Assembly (NCBI GenBank): GCA_900095095.1
Contig: FMBT01000290.1
Location: 1,178,001 to 1,242,000, forward strand
Direction of reading: 5' to 3'
Length of the DNA: 64,000 bases
From: Fragilariopsis cylindrus CCMP1102
Taxonomy: Eukaryota; Bacillariophyta; Bacillariophyceae; Bacillariales; Bacillariaceae
Shown here: piece after piece, positions 22,965 to 37,580 of the stretch
Numbering within the stretch: position 1 is the first letter of the stretch
How the letters are laid out: the number at the start of each line of letters is the position of its first letter
Position numbers and translations under genes: made by a program
The notes under the pieces: generated by a model
What the model was told of the DNA's origin: nothing
Databases searched by the model: none
Seen by the model: only the letters and a program-made list of their open reading frames with translations

Positions 22965-23799
22965 TTACCAATCAAACTCTCGAGCCTTTTTGTCTCCTAC
23001 ATCAAGCCACGATTCCTTCTTATCATCAAATTTGAGAAACCTTCCTGGTGGCTTTTGACTTCATATCTTTTCGTGATATATTCATCATGCCATCGACCCA
23101 GCTAGATGCGGTGGATGACTGACTCCACTGATTCATCAAATCCGAAAGGACTGTCATAGTTGGACTGGGTTCTGCTCCAAATCCATTTACCCCAGTAATG
23201 ATTGCATTGTAACGTTTCAAATTCTCACCATTAGTGTGCATCAATACTTGCTTTGGATATTATTTGCAAAAAACTTCGCCCATTGATGCATCTCCTCATA
23301 GTCTTTCGATACATATTGAAATGCAGAATTAGACAAGTAATGGAAGACGTGAATAGTAGCATGAACCGCTTCAGCATATAAGAAGGTTTTGTAAACTGCC
23401 GAACTTGCCCAATCATCTATCTTCTTGTACTTCTCTCCACCAAATTGGAAGATTCTTGATCCCGTGACAACGTCATACACTCTATAACTGGTAATTTCCA
23501 TATCCGAGTCAAAGGAAATGTTGACGCGATGTCCTGGACTATCCAGATTACTCAAAAGGTTACGAAATAGGGATGCTATTTCGTCCTTGGCATCGGGATA
23601 TTTTCTATCAAATGATCGAAGCTCAAACCCAGAGTGAGTGTTCGTCAATGCCGAAGCAAAGAAGGGATCGGTCTTGACAAGGTACGTGAGATTCTTTGCG
23701 CAGTTATAATCAGTCCTAAAGTGTTCGTAAGCGGGTTGGTTGGCGACCGTTCCATCTAAAGTTGTCTTGATCCATACTTTTATAGGGATTTTATGTTTC
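22965..23799 (-). pseudogene. Frame-broken remnant of an unidentified gene
   Basis: A coding-like sequence of about 270 codons in pieces. The first piece (about 23799-23241) lacks a start ATG and contains IPIKVWIKTTLDGTVANQ and ATIHVFHYLSNSAFQYVSKD. After its TGA, the protein continues in another frame (MHTNGENLKRYNAIITGV and LSDLMNQWSQSSTASSW). It then shifts again to PPGRFLKFDDKKESW and ends at a TAA (22965-22967). Two single-base shifts plus the missing 5' end suggest a pseudogene. I cannot name the family; the VHATIHVFH segment is the most distinctive part. Confidence 0.55.
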
Positions 23800-23858
23800 G
23801 CTTAATATAATTGATTCGATTTGTACACAACTAACTCATTTTCTATATATCTCTCAAT

Positions 23859-24068
23859 ATGAAATACAATAGAACAAAAACATGTTTTATTCTCAATTTA
23901 AAATTAACACAGACCAACTCGATCATCTTTACCTTCGTTCTGATTCTACTTATTCCTCTAACGATTGTTGAAAAAATTGACAACGAGAAGCAAAACCAGG
24001 AATTGTGTATCGACATCATGAAAATATTGGGTAAAACAATGGCGAACGAAGGGATAGGAAGTGACTAA
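23859..24068 (+). CDS. Possible small protein with one membrane segment
   Basis: A 69-codon frame starting at an ATG: a polar start, one hydrophobic segment (IIFTFVLILLIPLTIV) and a charged tail. The 5' part overlaps a dispersed repeat shared with about 1840-1880, so the frame may be incidental. Confidence 0.25.
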   Translation: MKYNRTKTCFILNLKLTQTNSIIFTFVLILLIPLTIVEKIDNEKQNQELCIDIMKILGKTMANEGIGSD

Positions 24069-24099
24069 AAGTCGATCGTGAGAAGGGTTGCTATGTAGT

Positions 24100-24419
24100 A
24101 AAAGATCTTGCCAAATTGGAACTGTGGAAACGTTGGCGAAAGGTTAGGTAGGAAGTGACTAATAAAAGATCTTGCCAAATTGGAACTGTGGAAACGTTGG
24201 CGAAAGGTTAGGTAGGAAGTGACTAATAAAAGATTTTGCCAAATTGGAACTGTGAAAACGTTGGCGAAAGATTAGGTAGGAAGTGACTAGTAAAAGATCT
24301 TGCCAGACTGGAACTGTGAAAACGTTGGCGAAAGATTAGGTAGAAAGTGACTAATAAAAGATCTTGCCAGACTGGAACTGTGGAAACGTTGGCGAAAGAA
24401 GAGGTAGGAAGTGACTAAA
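24100..24419. repeat. 64-bp minisatellite, five units
   Basis: Five tandem units with starts at 24100, 24164, 24228, 24292 and 24356, each beginning AAAAGATCTTGCC (one has AAAAGATTTTGCC). Units differ by a few substitutions. GTCGATCGTG flanks the array on both sides (24071-24080 and about 24431-24440). Confidence 0.9.
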
Positions 24420-24746
24420 ATGTTAGCAAAGTCGATCGTGATTTTTTAAAAGAGGTCTTGCCAAAAACGATACACGATGGATTGCGGTATTTTCTACTTT
24501 CGTGAAGCAAATCCGCGCTGGCTATGTAAACGGGACTGGGATTTCTTTTTGCTTCTCTCCCGTCGCGTACAAATAGTCCTCTACAATACTGCATTGTTTG
24601 ACTTGTATGACAGTGCGGCCGCGAAGAGCCGCGTTAAGGTCGAAGAATTTTTAGAAAAAAGTAGAACTCTTTGTCATCTCACAAAATCAAAAATCACACA
24701 ACGAAAACAACAAAAACAAAAACAACAACGAAAAATACTATTCATC

Positions 24747-25340
24747 ATGAATTTCAATCTTAAACATCTCGTTCTCTCCATCGTAGCCGTCATTTTCATC
24801 ATGGGAAGTGCAGCGGTAGCTGATGTAACTCAACTTCGTGGTGTCGGCGAAGATGCTCATAACTCACGTGCACTCCAAACAGGTTGTCCTCGAGGTCCTC
24901 CTCGCTCACTTAATGGAAATAAGTGTTTGCGGTTTTTACGACGTAACCAAAACCAGAAAACTTGCTCATATAGGCCAAATGGTGGCAGGGTGGACTGTAG
25001 ATGCACCCGTAATAGTCCATTTTGGAGTTGTGCAAGGCAAGCACGTGTACTCGATGAGAATGCCCCACTACGACCACCAACAAGACGTGTACTCGATGAG
25101 AATGAAGGGGCAGTATCTGCAGAATCTGTAGATGCCAATGGTGCCATTGTGAACAGTTCCGGCCCAAATGCTTGTCCTCCACGTCCTCCTCCCAGATTTG
25201 ATGGAAATCGTTGTTCGTCTTATTTACAACCTAACTCAAGCGGGACGACTTGCACGTATGGTAACTGGTACCAAAATGGTGAAGGGCTGAGGTGTGCATG
25301 CACCCGTAATAGTCCATTTTGGAGTTGTGGTAGAGCCTAA
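24747..25340 (+). CDS. Secreted protein with two six-cysteine repeats
   Basis: A 197-aa protein from the ATG at 24747; the frame is open for another 90 codons upstream, but the Met followed by a strong signal peptide (MNFNLKHLVLSIVAVIFIMG) is the better start. The mature protein has two repeats with nearly the same cysteine spacing: C-x12-C-x12-C-x10-C-x-C-x8-C and C-x12-C-x12-C-x13-C-x-C-x8-C. Both end in the identical block CTRNSPFWSC. The spacer carries VLDEN twice, with RR before the second, a possible processing site. I do not know the family. Small secreted Cys-rich proteins can be adhesives, matrix proteins or defence peptides, but nothing here decides between these. Confidence 0.75.
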   Translation: MNFNLKHLVLSIVAVIFIMGSAAVADVTQLRGVGEDAHNSRALQTGCPRGPPRSLNGNKCLRFLRRNQNQKTCSYRPNGGRVDCRCTRNSPFWSCARQARVLDENAPLRPPTRRVLDENEGAVSAESVDANGAIVNSSGPNACPPRPPPRFDGNRCSSYLQPNSSGTTCTYGNWYQNGEGLRCACTRNSPFWSCGRA

Positions 25341-25935
25341 AGAACGCGTATATCGCAAACAAGGAATGGATGTATAAGTTCTTAAATTACATATGAAAGA
25401 ATTGAGGATGGTCTGTAACAAACCTAAACAATGAAAAGATGAAAAAGAAAAAGAGAAATATTACTCTGGATATCTAGATTGAAACTCCAACGTGAAGAGT
25501 AAATGAGTATAATTAATAAAAAATTTGAACTACCAATAATGATGTATCCTTTCTTTAATAGTGTTGTTTTATCTAAGGACTATTTGTATAAGGCGCAGGT
25601 AAATTATTACCATATGTATTGAAGCACTAAATGTACTTGTCTTTGTGCTGTCTAGTAGCAGCCTACTAGTTTTTCAAGATGTTCACGAATAAGAAAAGAT
25701 GATGATGAAGATGATATTGGGAAAATAACAATAAAGTAGAGTGTATACGTAACTCTAGTAGGATGTATTTTAGATATTTTACTAAATAAAGTAGATGTTA
25801 AAAATCTAAATATAGACATACATATGTAGCAAAAGCACGCCTTGATAGTGTACCTTCGTAAACATTTATTGTGGGATGATAAAGAAGTAAGAGGTGGGAC
25901 GAAGCAGACAAAGATAGCAGCCGTCGTTTCTCAAC
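25341..25935. other. Intergenic region with dispersed-repeat block
   Basis: About 25410-25540 resembles 2415-2545 (shared GTCTGTAAC.AACCTA.ACAATGA and a following ATC TAGAT.GAAACTC block). No gene is seen. Confidence 0.5.
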
Positions 25936-28900
25936 TCAATAATCATCTTCATCTTCATTATCTTCATTATTATTATCGTGATCATTATTGCTGTTGTTGT
26001 TGTTGTTGTTATTATTATTATTATCATCACTGTCGTCATCATCAGTATATAGATAACGAATGAAATTACTGCAAGCATTCTTTGCATCAATATTAGCTCC
26101 TCGTAATGGATCGGCTACTGATCCTAATGCTGTTAAAAGGCCTCTAGTTTCTAGCATTTTATTTCTTCCCATTATATTATCATCACAAATAGTACGTAAG
26201 ATATCAAAAACACCACCCCATTCGTTCGTCCTGAAAGCTTCATTAGGATTACGTTTAATAAATTCATTCCAAAATTGGACTAACACATCTAAGTTATCAA
26301 AATTAGTTACGAATGAATCGATATCAACACGACTTACGTTACAGCCTTTGTTGGTGGGGTTGTTGTGATTGGTGTGAACAGCTGAACTGCGTTTCTTTCT
26401 TTCTTGGGTTGATCTTGTTTGATGGATTGTAATCGTTCTTCTAATATCCATTGCACTGTTATTATTGACGAAACTTTCGAATTCTTCATCTACTTCAATA
26501 GTACAACATTGATCGAAGAAATGATTCGTCATATTAATCCAAGCATCTTTGTCATACATCCAGGAAGCGATTGGTGATGTTACAGCAGCAGCAGCAGTAG
26601 TAGTAATACCACCACCACTGCTGCCATTATCGATATTAATAACGATAGGTGTCCGTTTAAACGATCTGACACTATCAGCAAAAGCGGAAACATCACTCTT
26701 ATCATAGTTTTGATAATTATTTTGCTTGTCGTCGTGAAATTCCTTGCAGTTGTGACAGGTGTTAAAATTTGACACCTTAGCTATAATTTAAGTGCAAAGA
26801 CAACGAGACCAATAGGCACAAAAGAGATCGTGGATAAGGGAACAGAAGAACCATCGAGAGTAGCATAGTGTGAGTTGGAGGGAGAGAACAAAGCGAGGGA
26901 ATACAGATAGCGGATGGTCGGCAGTTTTTTTCTGCAAACGTACCAATATGAAAAATTCTTGGTTTCCATTTCCGGCTGTTTTGATTTTTAGCAAATCTCA
27001 ATTTAGAATATGCTAATTTAAATGGACAATTGTAGTCATCTAATTTAGATAGTCCCGATTTACGACGACGTTCGACAGCTTCCGGTGTCATTTGTCTTTT
27101 CAAAGTACGTTTGCGATAGTGACATGATAATGCACCACTACCGTGAACTGTACGTTCATAAATAGGGAGCGAAGACCCATAGTAAGATATAGAGAATGCA
27201 ATCGTCCGATATATGATAGCGTAGAAACAATGACAGCGACATAGGAAGGTAAATTATAAGATCGAGGTGTCGAGCGGTGTGAGTGATTGTGATGGGGAGC
27301 GCGAGGAAAGAACAACGGAGAGATACAGTAGCTGCCGCGCTCGTTTGCTGTTTGTGTAGGAGTACGTACCTAATCGTGGTACATCCCAAAAACTCATAAA
27401 TAATTTCATAAATTGATGCAATTGTGTTAAACTTGCAAATTTACGGTTTGCAGGGAGGAGTTTGGCAATACTTTTGGAGAATAACTTATAATCACTTTGA
27501 GGTGGTGGTGGTGGTTGCTGCGGTTGTTGTTGCGCATCACCACCATCATCGTGAATGCTACTATCACCAGTAGATGCTGTAGATAACTCTTGTTGTTGTT
27601 GTGCTATAGCATTATCGAGTGAAAAATTATTAGTTCACGCAGTATGTAATGAAGAGGGGTTACGTAGAAAAAATGGAAGGGAAACGAACGTAAGAAAAGA
27701 TAAGTTAGATAAATGATAGAGTTAATACATTTGCACAACATTTACAATACAATACAATGATGAAATGTACTTACCGAGTGATGATCCAGCAGCAACAGCG
27801 GTGTTTCCAAATTCTTGTTTATGGGATGCTGTTGATGTCGCCGTACCTGTTGCAGCAATCGCTGCCATTGCCATAGCAGTTTCTATTGCTGTTGTTGTTT
27901 CTGCTGCAGTCTCTCCTCCTCCTCCTCCTCCTGCTGCTGCTGTGGCGGACGGTGATGCCGCTGCTGGCGGCGGAGGTGTTGGTGGACTTGGATTATTGAA
28001 TGTACCACGGCATGCATTCATTACTTCTAGAACTAATTTTTTAGTTAACCAATTTTTTGTATCATATTTATCTGACAACTTATTAAGTTTAGTTATACGT
28101 GTTGTCTTGTCATCAATTTTCATTACATTCTCCATTTCAATAGTCATTTCATTATAAAATAGTGGCAATTCTATTGGATATATATCGTTGTTCTCGTCAT
28201 CAACAATAATATCAGCATCATCGTCATCATCATCTTCCCCCGCTGCTTTAACAGTATATACTTCCTTATTTGCAATTAATTCATTCATATATTTATCAAT
28301 CGTATCCTGTATAACAATTGAATCATAATGTGTTTCCTTTTTTAATTCTACCAAAAGATTTGATCGTGTAAAGTGTGGTGATAATGTACGATACTTGTAT
28401 CGATTTTGTTCCCATGGACCTTCATCTTTGAAAGCCTTTTCACAATACTTTGCAACATTTGATGTAAAATTATTACGATGTCCGTATTTATATATACCAT
28501 ATAAATGTTCACGAATATATCGTGGATCTTTATGATTAAAATAAACACGTTCTTTACCAGTTAGCTTGCATCGTCCTTCATATACTATATTCTTCTGCAT
28601 TTTCAATCTTTTCTTTTTAGTTAATTGTTGTTCGATAATTTCTTCTTCCTGTGGACGAGCATAATCAACAACACTTCTTGGTAAAGTATATGTTGTCCCA
28701 ATATCAGCAGTACCCGTAGCCCCACCAGCACCTGCCTCGGTAGTATCAATTGAGCTTGCTTTTGCTTTAGCAGCCGCAGCTGCTGCCTCTTCTTTCTTTT
28801 TTCGTTTCCGACCGAGTTCACCAGTAATCCATGATTCAACATATGTTTTAATATGTTCGGTAACAATACGATTATTAAAATGTAATCTTTTTTCTAACAA

Positions 28901-30845
28901 CTTTAATAATCCAGATTGGGTAAAATGTTTATTCATTTGACGACGATGTTTTTCAAATGAATCACCATACACTTTTTTACAATATTGTTGTATACATGGT
29001 GTATAATTATTTTTTTCATTACATGCATGTTTATATATACCATGTAAACGTTTTTTAATATAATCTGGATCCATATGTTTAATATAATGTCCACGTTTAC
29101 CATTATGTTGTAGATCTGATTTATGACCACCACCACCACCACCTCCTCCTGCCTTTACAGATAGTTGTTTTTTATTCTTATTCCCACTACTGGAGGATGA
29201 TGATGGTGGTGATTTTCTTTTTACAGCAGCTGATATACCCCGACCCATAATGACAGGTCCTGTTGCTGTTGACATTGAACCACCAATAATTCCTCGTTGA
29301 AACAACATACTACCACTACCACCACCACCCCCTGGTATTAGTGGTACAGACGGCGGATATTGCATCTGTTGCATCTGCTGCTGCATTTGATGATATTGTT
29401 GTTGTTGTTGTTGTTGGAATAGATTAGTAGGAACAACTTGAGGATGATAACCAGGTGGAATAGGTATAGTTTGTTGACGATTAAATGCAAATAATCCACC
29501 CTGTTGTTGTGGTGGTGGACGAGGTGCAATAGTGCTGAAACCACCAGTTGTTCCTGTTTGTGCCGCTGCTGTTGCTGCTGCTGCTGCTGCAGTAGTAACA
29601 CCAACAGATGATGCAATAGATAAATCATCATCATCATCACCACCACCACCAAATACAGATGATTCTTCAAGATCCACAAGAACTGATTTCGTTTTGAGAC
29701 CACTAGATAATGACGCTGCTTCATCAGCATCATTATCATCATCATCTCCGGAAATAGTAGTAGTCTTGTTTTTCTTCTTTGATGGTGATGACGTCAAATT
29801 ATCAATTGCTGCTATTGATGTTGATGCTATTGTTGTCATTCCTACCTTACGTTTCATTGTCGTCGTTGTTGATGATACTGATCCTTGTTGCTGTTGTAAA
29901 TGTTGTTGATGACGATTTACAATATGACGCGTTGCAGCTCCTCCTGTGCCCGCAAGAGGTGGAGGTGGCATCATTGATGATGATGCACCACCACCTGGAG
30001 GTGACATCATCATTATCATACCAGTATTATGTGGATTCATCATCATTTGTTGCATACCAACCATACCATGTTGTTGTTGATACGGAATATGTTGTAGCTG
30101 TTGTATATCATTCTGCTGGTAGTACGCTCCTGGTACATTACCACCGCCCATCATCATCAACCGACGTTGCTCTTGTTGAAGTTGTTGTTGAAGTAATTGT
30201 TGTCTTTGTGTTTGGATATGAATGAATCAATAGAATTAAGATGTATTGAGTGAGTGAGTGAGTGAGTGAACGAACGAATGGAATGGAATCAAAATCAAAT
30301 CATACATAAAGAATAGATTATTATTTCACGTACCGTTGTTGATATTCCATTTGTTGTACACGTTGTTGATTTTTATATTGTGTGGTAGCAGCAGCTGTAG
30401 CTATTGCGGAAGCTTTAGCTGTTGTAACAGCAGTCGACGATTTATTATCATTATCGTCCGATTTCGAAGAATCAGAATCTTCTGCTAATAGTGCTGCTAG
30501 TACACCCTTTGTTTTACTAGTACTCGCAGTAGTTGGTAATGCTTTTGTGATTATTTTTGATGTAGCAGGTTTCAATATCTCCTCTCCTGTATCCTTTTCT
30601 GTTGATGCTGCTGCTGCTGCTGCTGATACTGTTGTAGTGTCGTTATCATACGATCCTGTTGTATTGTCTGCTGCTGCTGTTGTATCTTCTTCTTCTTCTT
30701 GTTCTTTTTTATTGTCATTGTCTAATGATGCATCATCATCCGTAGTCGCAGCAACAGTGGCAGCAACAGAAGCTGTACTACCATCATCTTCCATCGCAGC
30801 AGCGGCAGCAACAGCAGCAGAAGGATCGATATCTTGATCGGTCAT
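25936..30845 (-). CDS. Large Gln/Ser/Ala-rich protein with two internal repeats
   Basis: A five-exon gene on the minus strand: 30845-30334, 30203-27775, 27603-27370, 27147-26944 and 26780-25936. All four introns are GT-AG (130, 171, 222 and 163 nt; donors mainly GTACGT or GTAAGT) and every phase matches, giving 1407 aa. The N-terminal 500 residues are low-complexity Ala, Asp, Gln and Met. Two homologous blocks of about 90 residues follow, near 545-635 (DPDYIKKRLHGIYKHACN) and 730-820 (DPRYIREHLYGIYKYGHR), separated by a basic Lys/Ala linker. The region from about 1005 (QSDYKLFSKSIAKLL) to 1150 contains conserved-looking segments such as RRRKSGLSKLDDYNCPFKLA. The tail is poly-Asp/Asn. No known domain is recognised; composition and basic clusters suggest a nuclear protein. 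Confidence 0.75.
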
Positions 30846-30866
30846 TTATATTGTATTGAATGGCTG

Positions 30867-30900
<34 letters not shown>

Positions 30901-32113
30901 CTAGAATCGAGTCGAGTCGAGTTCGAGTAGAGTCGAGTTTGACTGAGTATTTCGTACTGCTGTAGGGGGGGGGGGGGGGGGCAGAGATCATGTATGCATG
31001 CGTTATTGAAGCGTGTGCGTTAAAGACAGAGTGGATGAATGAGTGAGTGAGTGAGTGAGTGTAAGTGTCAAGTGGTGGATGTAGGCAGAGGAAATAACAA
31101 GCGACGGATGAAACAACATTCTCAAAAAAACGTCTACTACTACTACTGTACTGTGGAGGCAGAATAGGTCAGTGTCAGTTTCAGTGAAAGTCGCTTTCCT
31201 TATCTTTTCCTGTTTTCTGGAATTTGCTTTTTTTTGTGAGTCAATCCCTCTCTCTCTCTCTCTCGCTATAAACACAGATTGAGTCGAGTCGAGTCTAGAG
31301 ATTCAATCTCGCTCTCACCTTTTACGATACTAGGAGACGAGGGGTCTTTTAGTTGCTGTTCTTGGTGGCTGTTTAACGTGATCCCTTGAGATTGAATCTA
31401 TCTTTCTTGATTTGTCTATTAAGGCAAAGAAATAGTGTAATGTTTTATTGTAGTAAATAATGTGTGTACTTCGAAGTATGGTAATTAATGTTAAAATTTT
31501 AATGTTGCTATGGGGGCATTGTCTTGTAAAGCTTAATTGCGTAGGAAGTCATATTTTTTGTTTTAACACCAAAAGTCTCTTCTTTTACCAGCACTGTATC
31601 GCGCTTGCTTTGATGCTACAGTACGCTCGTTTGTGTACTATGCGCTACGTACGACGTCTGTACGTTGATTACATAACAACCACATAGTACAATACACACT
31701 AATTGCTTCTTCTACTTTCAATTGATCATCATACGAGGAAAAGAACAACAATGGTGGAAAGAATCTACGACGTCAGAACTCATGCATTTTTTAATTTATT
31801 TTTTGGTGCAAAAAGACCCATACATAAACGTGCGCGCCAAACAAATAAATTTAAATCACCGCGCGTCAAACAAATAAATTTAAATCACACAAGCAAGGAG
31901 CGAGGGATCTATCTTCTGACCCGCCGTCGTACTGTACGTTACGCCTCAACGAAAGAAAAAGAACAAAAACAAAAAAAAACCCGACTAATACGCGAGTCCA
32001 ACTCAAACGGTTGATTTTGTTTTGAATCATATTTTATTCCTCTCTTCTCAACAACAAACCTATCAAGGAATATTATCAACATAACAAATAGTTCCAAGCC
32101 CAAAACGAAAATC

Positions 32114-32145
<32 letters not shown>

Positions 32146-32146
32146 G
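30846..32146. other. Intergenic region with simple repeats
   Basis: Holds (GT)n at 30869-30898, a G17 run at 30965-30981, several GAGTC repeats, and a direct repeat of CAAACAAATAAATTTAAATC at about 31838 and 31868 in the promoter region of the MATH/BTB gene. No gene is supported. Confidence 0.6.
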
Positions 32147-33634
32147 ATGAAGGTGGTGGGTTCTACTTCGTGCGGAAAGCTCCCGAAAGTGTTTTCGGGA
32201 AACAAAGAGGCGATTCAGTTTCATATTCACGATTTTGCGAATCGTAACCAAAAAAGAGGGAAATGCATTTGCACAGACAATATCAGAGTCCAAGGCTACC
32301 TCTGGTCGCTTGTAATTTATCCTCGAGGACACTCTGAATCGAAAACTGATGCCGAGTATGTCTCGTTTTATTTGCGCTGTGAAGTTGAAAATTCTATTTC
32401 TAACCCTGTAGTTGCGATGACAGACATTCGGACGAAAACAAAAAGTACAACACTTGGGAAAATTTCTTATAGTAAAGGGTCTTATCGGGGATGGCACAAC
32501 TTTTCCAAACGTCAAGACATTATTCAAAATGATTGCACCCAAGAAGGAACGCTTACAGTTACTGTGGAACTAGAAATTGCAACGGAAAAGAATGCGGTTT
32601 GGTTTCCACGTCAATTGACTTGCGACAACTACGATCAACTGTACCGATCAGTCGAAACAACATCAGACGTTACATTCGTCGTGGGTAACGTAGGAAAGGA
32701 ATTTATGGCTCATAAATGTATCCTAGCATTACGAGCTAGGGAATTATATGAACTGGTTATTGTGGAGGAAGAATTATCTAACAACAACAACGACGACGAC
32801 GACGACGAGGGACGCAGTAGTGGCATCTTTATTGTACTGCCGGATATCGATGAAAAGGTATTTAAACTGTTTCTAGAATTTTTATACACTGGTAAAGAAC
32901 CGGAGTTAGATAAGAATGACGAGGACGATGGAGAAATTGTCAAGTTAATACTTGATGCTGCGAATCGATTCAGTTGTACATATTTAAAATTATATATTGA
33001 ATCGGTTATAGTCGAGGAATTCCTTGTTCCGTCCAATGCTGCTGCATTACTGTTATTGGCAGATTCGTATTCGTGTGCGTTATTGAAGGAAGCTTCAATG
33101 ACTATGTTCGTTATAGACCCTTTAGCTGTGATGGAATCTAAAGATGATTGGACTAAACTCAAAGAATCAAACGATCTTCTTGAAGAACTGTTGGTCTACA
33201 CTAATAATCCTGGTGGTCGCAAAATATATTCATCTGTTGTTGAAAATGGTGATGGTACTTTAGATGATGTTGATGATTTTGATGTAACATCGTTACGTGA
33301 GCGTCTCGAGAAGGCTAATATTGATGTGGATGGTAGTAGACAAATCCTGGTAGAACGTTGGAAACGTTATTTACGTCATACTGATGCTGGAGGCCAATAT
33401 AGCCTAGGAACTGGTGGGAATACTAGCAATAGGGGAAGAACTCCCGCTACAGGTTGGCGTCGCATCCTCAGAGCTCGTACTGCACAACCTGTTGGTATTT
33501 CTGATCCATTACCGGTCGGTGATTCTGCACCAGCTCCTGGTATGGGAGGACTTTGGCGACTACTTCCTTCTTTTCGCATGGTATGTTTGTTATGCTTTTT
33601 TGCTGGCTTATGCTCAAGCTGGAGGCCAGTTTAG
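32147..33634 (+). CDS. MATH/BTB-BACK-SAP protein, putative CUL3 adaptor
   Basis: A 495-aa protein. The first 150 residues resemble a MATH/TRAF domain (LWSLVIYPRGHSES, VSFYLRC). A BTB/POZ domain follows at about 170-280 (SDVTFVVGNVGKEFMAHKCI; VFKLFLEFLYTGK) with an acidic insertion, then a BACK-like helical region to about 365. A SAP-like motif is at about 383-415 (DVTSLRERLEKANIDVDGSR). MATH/BTB proteins typically present substrates to cullin-3 ubiquitin ligases; SAP adds possible nucleic-acid binding. The C-terminus has a Gly/Arg-rich duplicated block that is repeated out of frame at 33619-33700, so the 3' end is uncertain. A 49-nt GT-AG interval (33581-33629) would join it in frame and extend the protein to 33794. 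Confidence 0.8.
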   Translation: MKVVGSTSCGKLPKVFSGNKEAIQFHIHDFANRNQKRGKCICTDNIRVQGYLWSLVIYPRGHSESKTDAEYVSFYLRCEVENSISNPVVAMTDIRTKTKSTTLGKISYSKGSYRGWHNFSKRQDIIQNDCTQEGTLTVTVELEIATEKNAVWFPRQLTCDNYDQLYRSVETTSDVTFVVGNVGKEFMAHKCILALRARELYELVIVEEELSNNNNDDDDDEGRSSGIFIVLPDIDEKVFKLFLEFLYTGKEPELDKNDEDDGEIVKLILDAANRFSCTYLKLYIESVIVEEFLVPSNAAALLLLADSYSCALLKEASMTMFVIDPLAVMESKDDWTKLKESNDLLEELLVYTNNPGGRKIYSSVVENGDGTLDDVDDFDVTSLRERLEKANIDVDGSRQILVERWKRYLRHTDAGGQYSLGTGGNTSNRGRTPATGWRRILRARTAQPVGISDPLPVGDSAPAPGMGGLWRLLPSFRMVCLLCFFAGLCSSWRPV

Positions 33635-34213
33635 CTTAGGAGCTGGTTGGAATGACAGCAATAGGGAAAGAACTCTCGGCGTCGCATCCTCAAACCTCGT
33701 CGATCGAGATAGGAGCAAAGATGGATTCTATCTTTATATTTCGAAAGAGAAGGAAGAAAAAGTGGTGGTTGAGTCAGTACATTGTAGAGACTAACTTAAT
33801 CATTAATTATAAATACGCAGTAAACCTGCAATCACGACTTTTAAACTTCTATTCTTTTCATCCACAATCTTTCTGATGAAATATTCACGACTAATAACTC
33901 AATATTACTTCAGTATCGCATTTTTCTGACTTGTAATCAACGTACAGAATGATTTTAAAAGGATGAGATATTAGAATTATTAGTATTTTAATCACATATA
34001 GTAAATTGTCATCAGTTCTACCCCGCTTGCCAATGCATTCATCGATTGAATTATTTTATACGAGATTGTTCATAGATTTTTTTTTAATTCTAGCTAGAGC
34101 TTTACTGTAATCGTGCTCTCGTTGATGGAATATAGACGATAACAATAGCGATTTATTTTTTTTTGATTCGATTCTATTCAATTTTTATTTAATGCCATTA
34201 GATATTTTCTTAT
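33635..34213. other. Intergenic, convergent 3' ends
   Basis: Between the 3' ends of the MATH/BTB gene (+) and the fusion gene (-). The first 160 bases may be the alternative 3' exon of the MATH/BTB gene; the rest is AT-rich with no signal. Confidence 0.45.

Positions 34214-37580
<3,367 letters not shown>

Noticed and set aside
24477-24746. N-terminal extension of the Cys-rich secreted protein
   Set aside because: Starting at 24747 gives a clean signal peptide; the extension would bury it and reads like leader DNA.
29338-30225. Plus- and minus-strand frames rich in Val, Leu or Met within the 1407-aa gene
   Set aside because: Frame shadows of Gln, Ala and Asp codon repeats.
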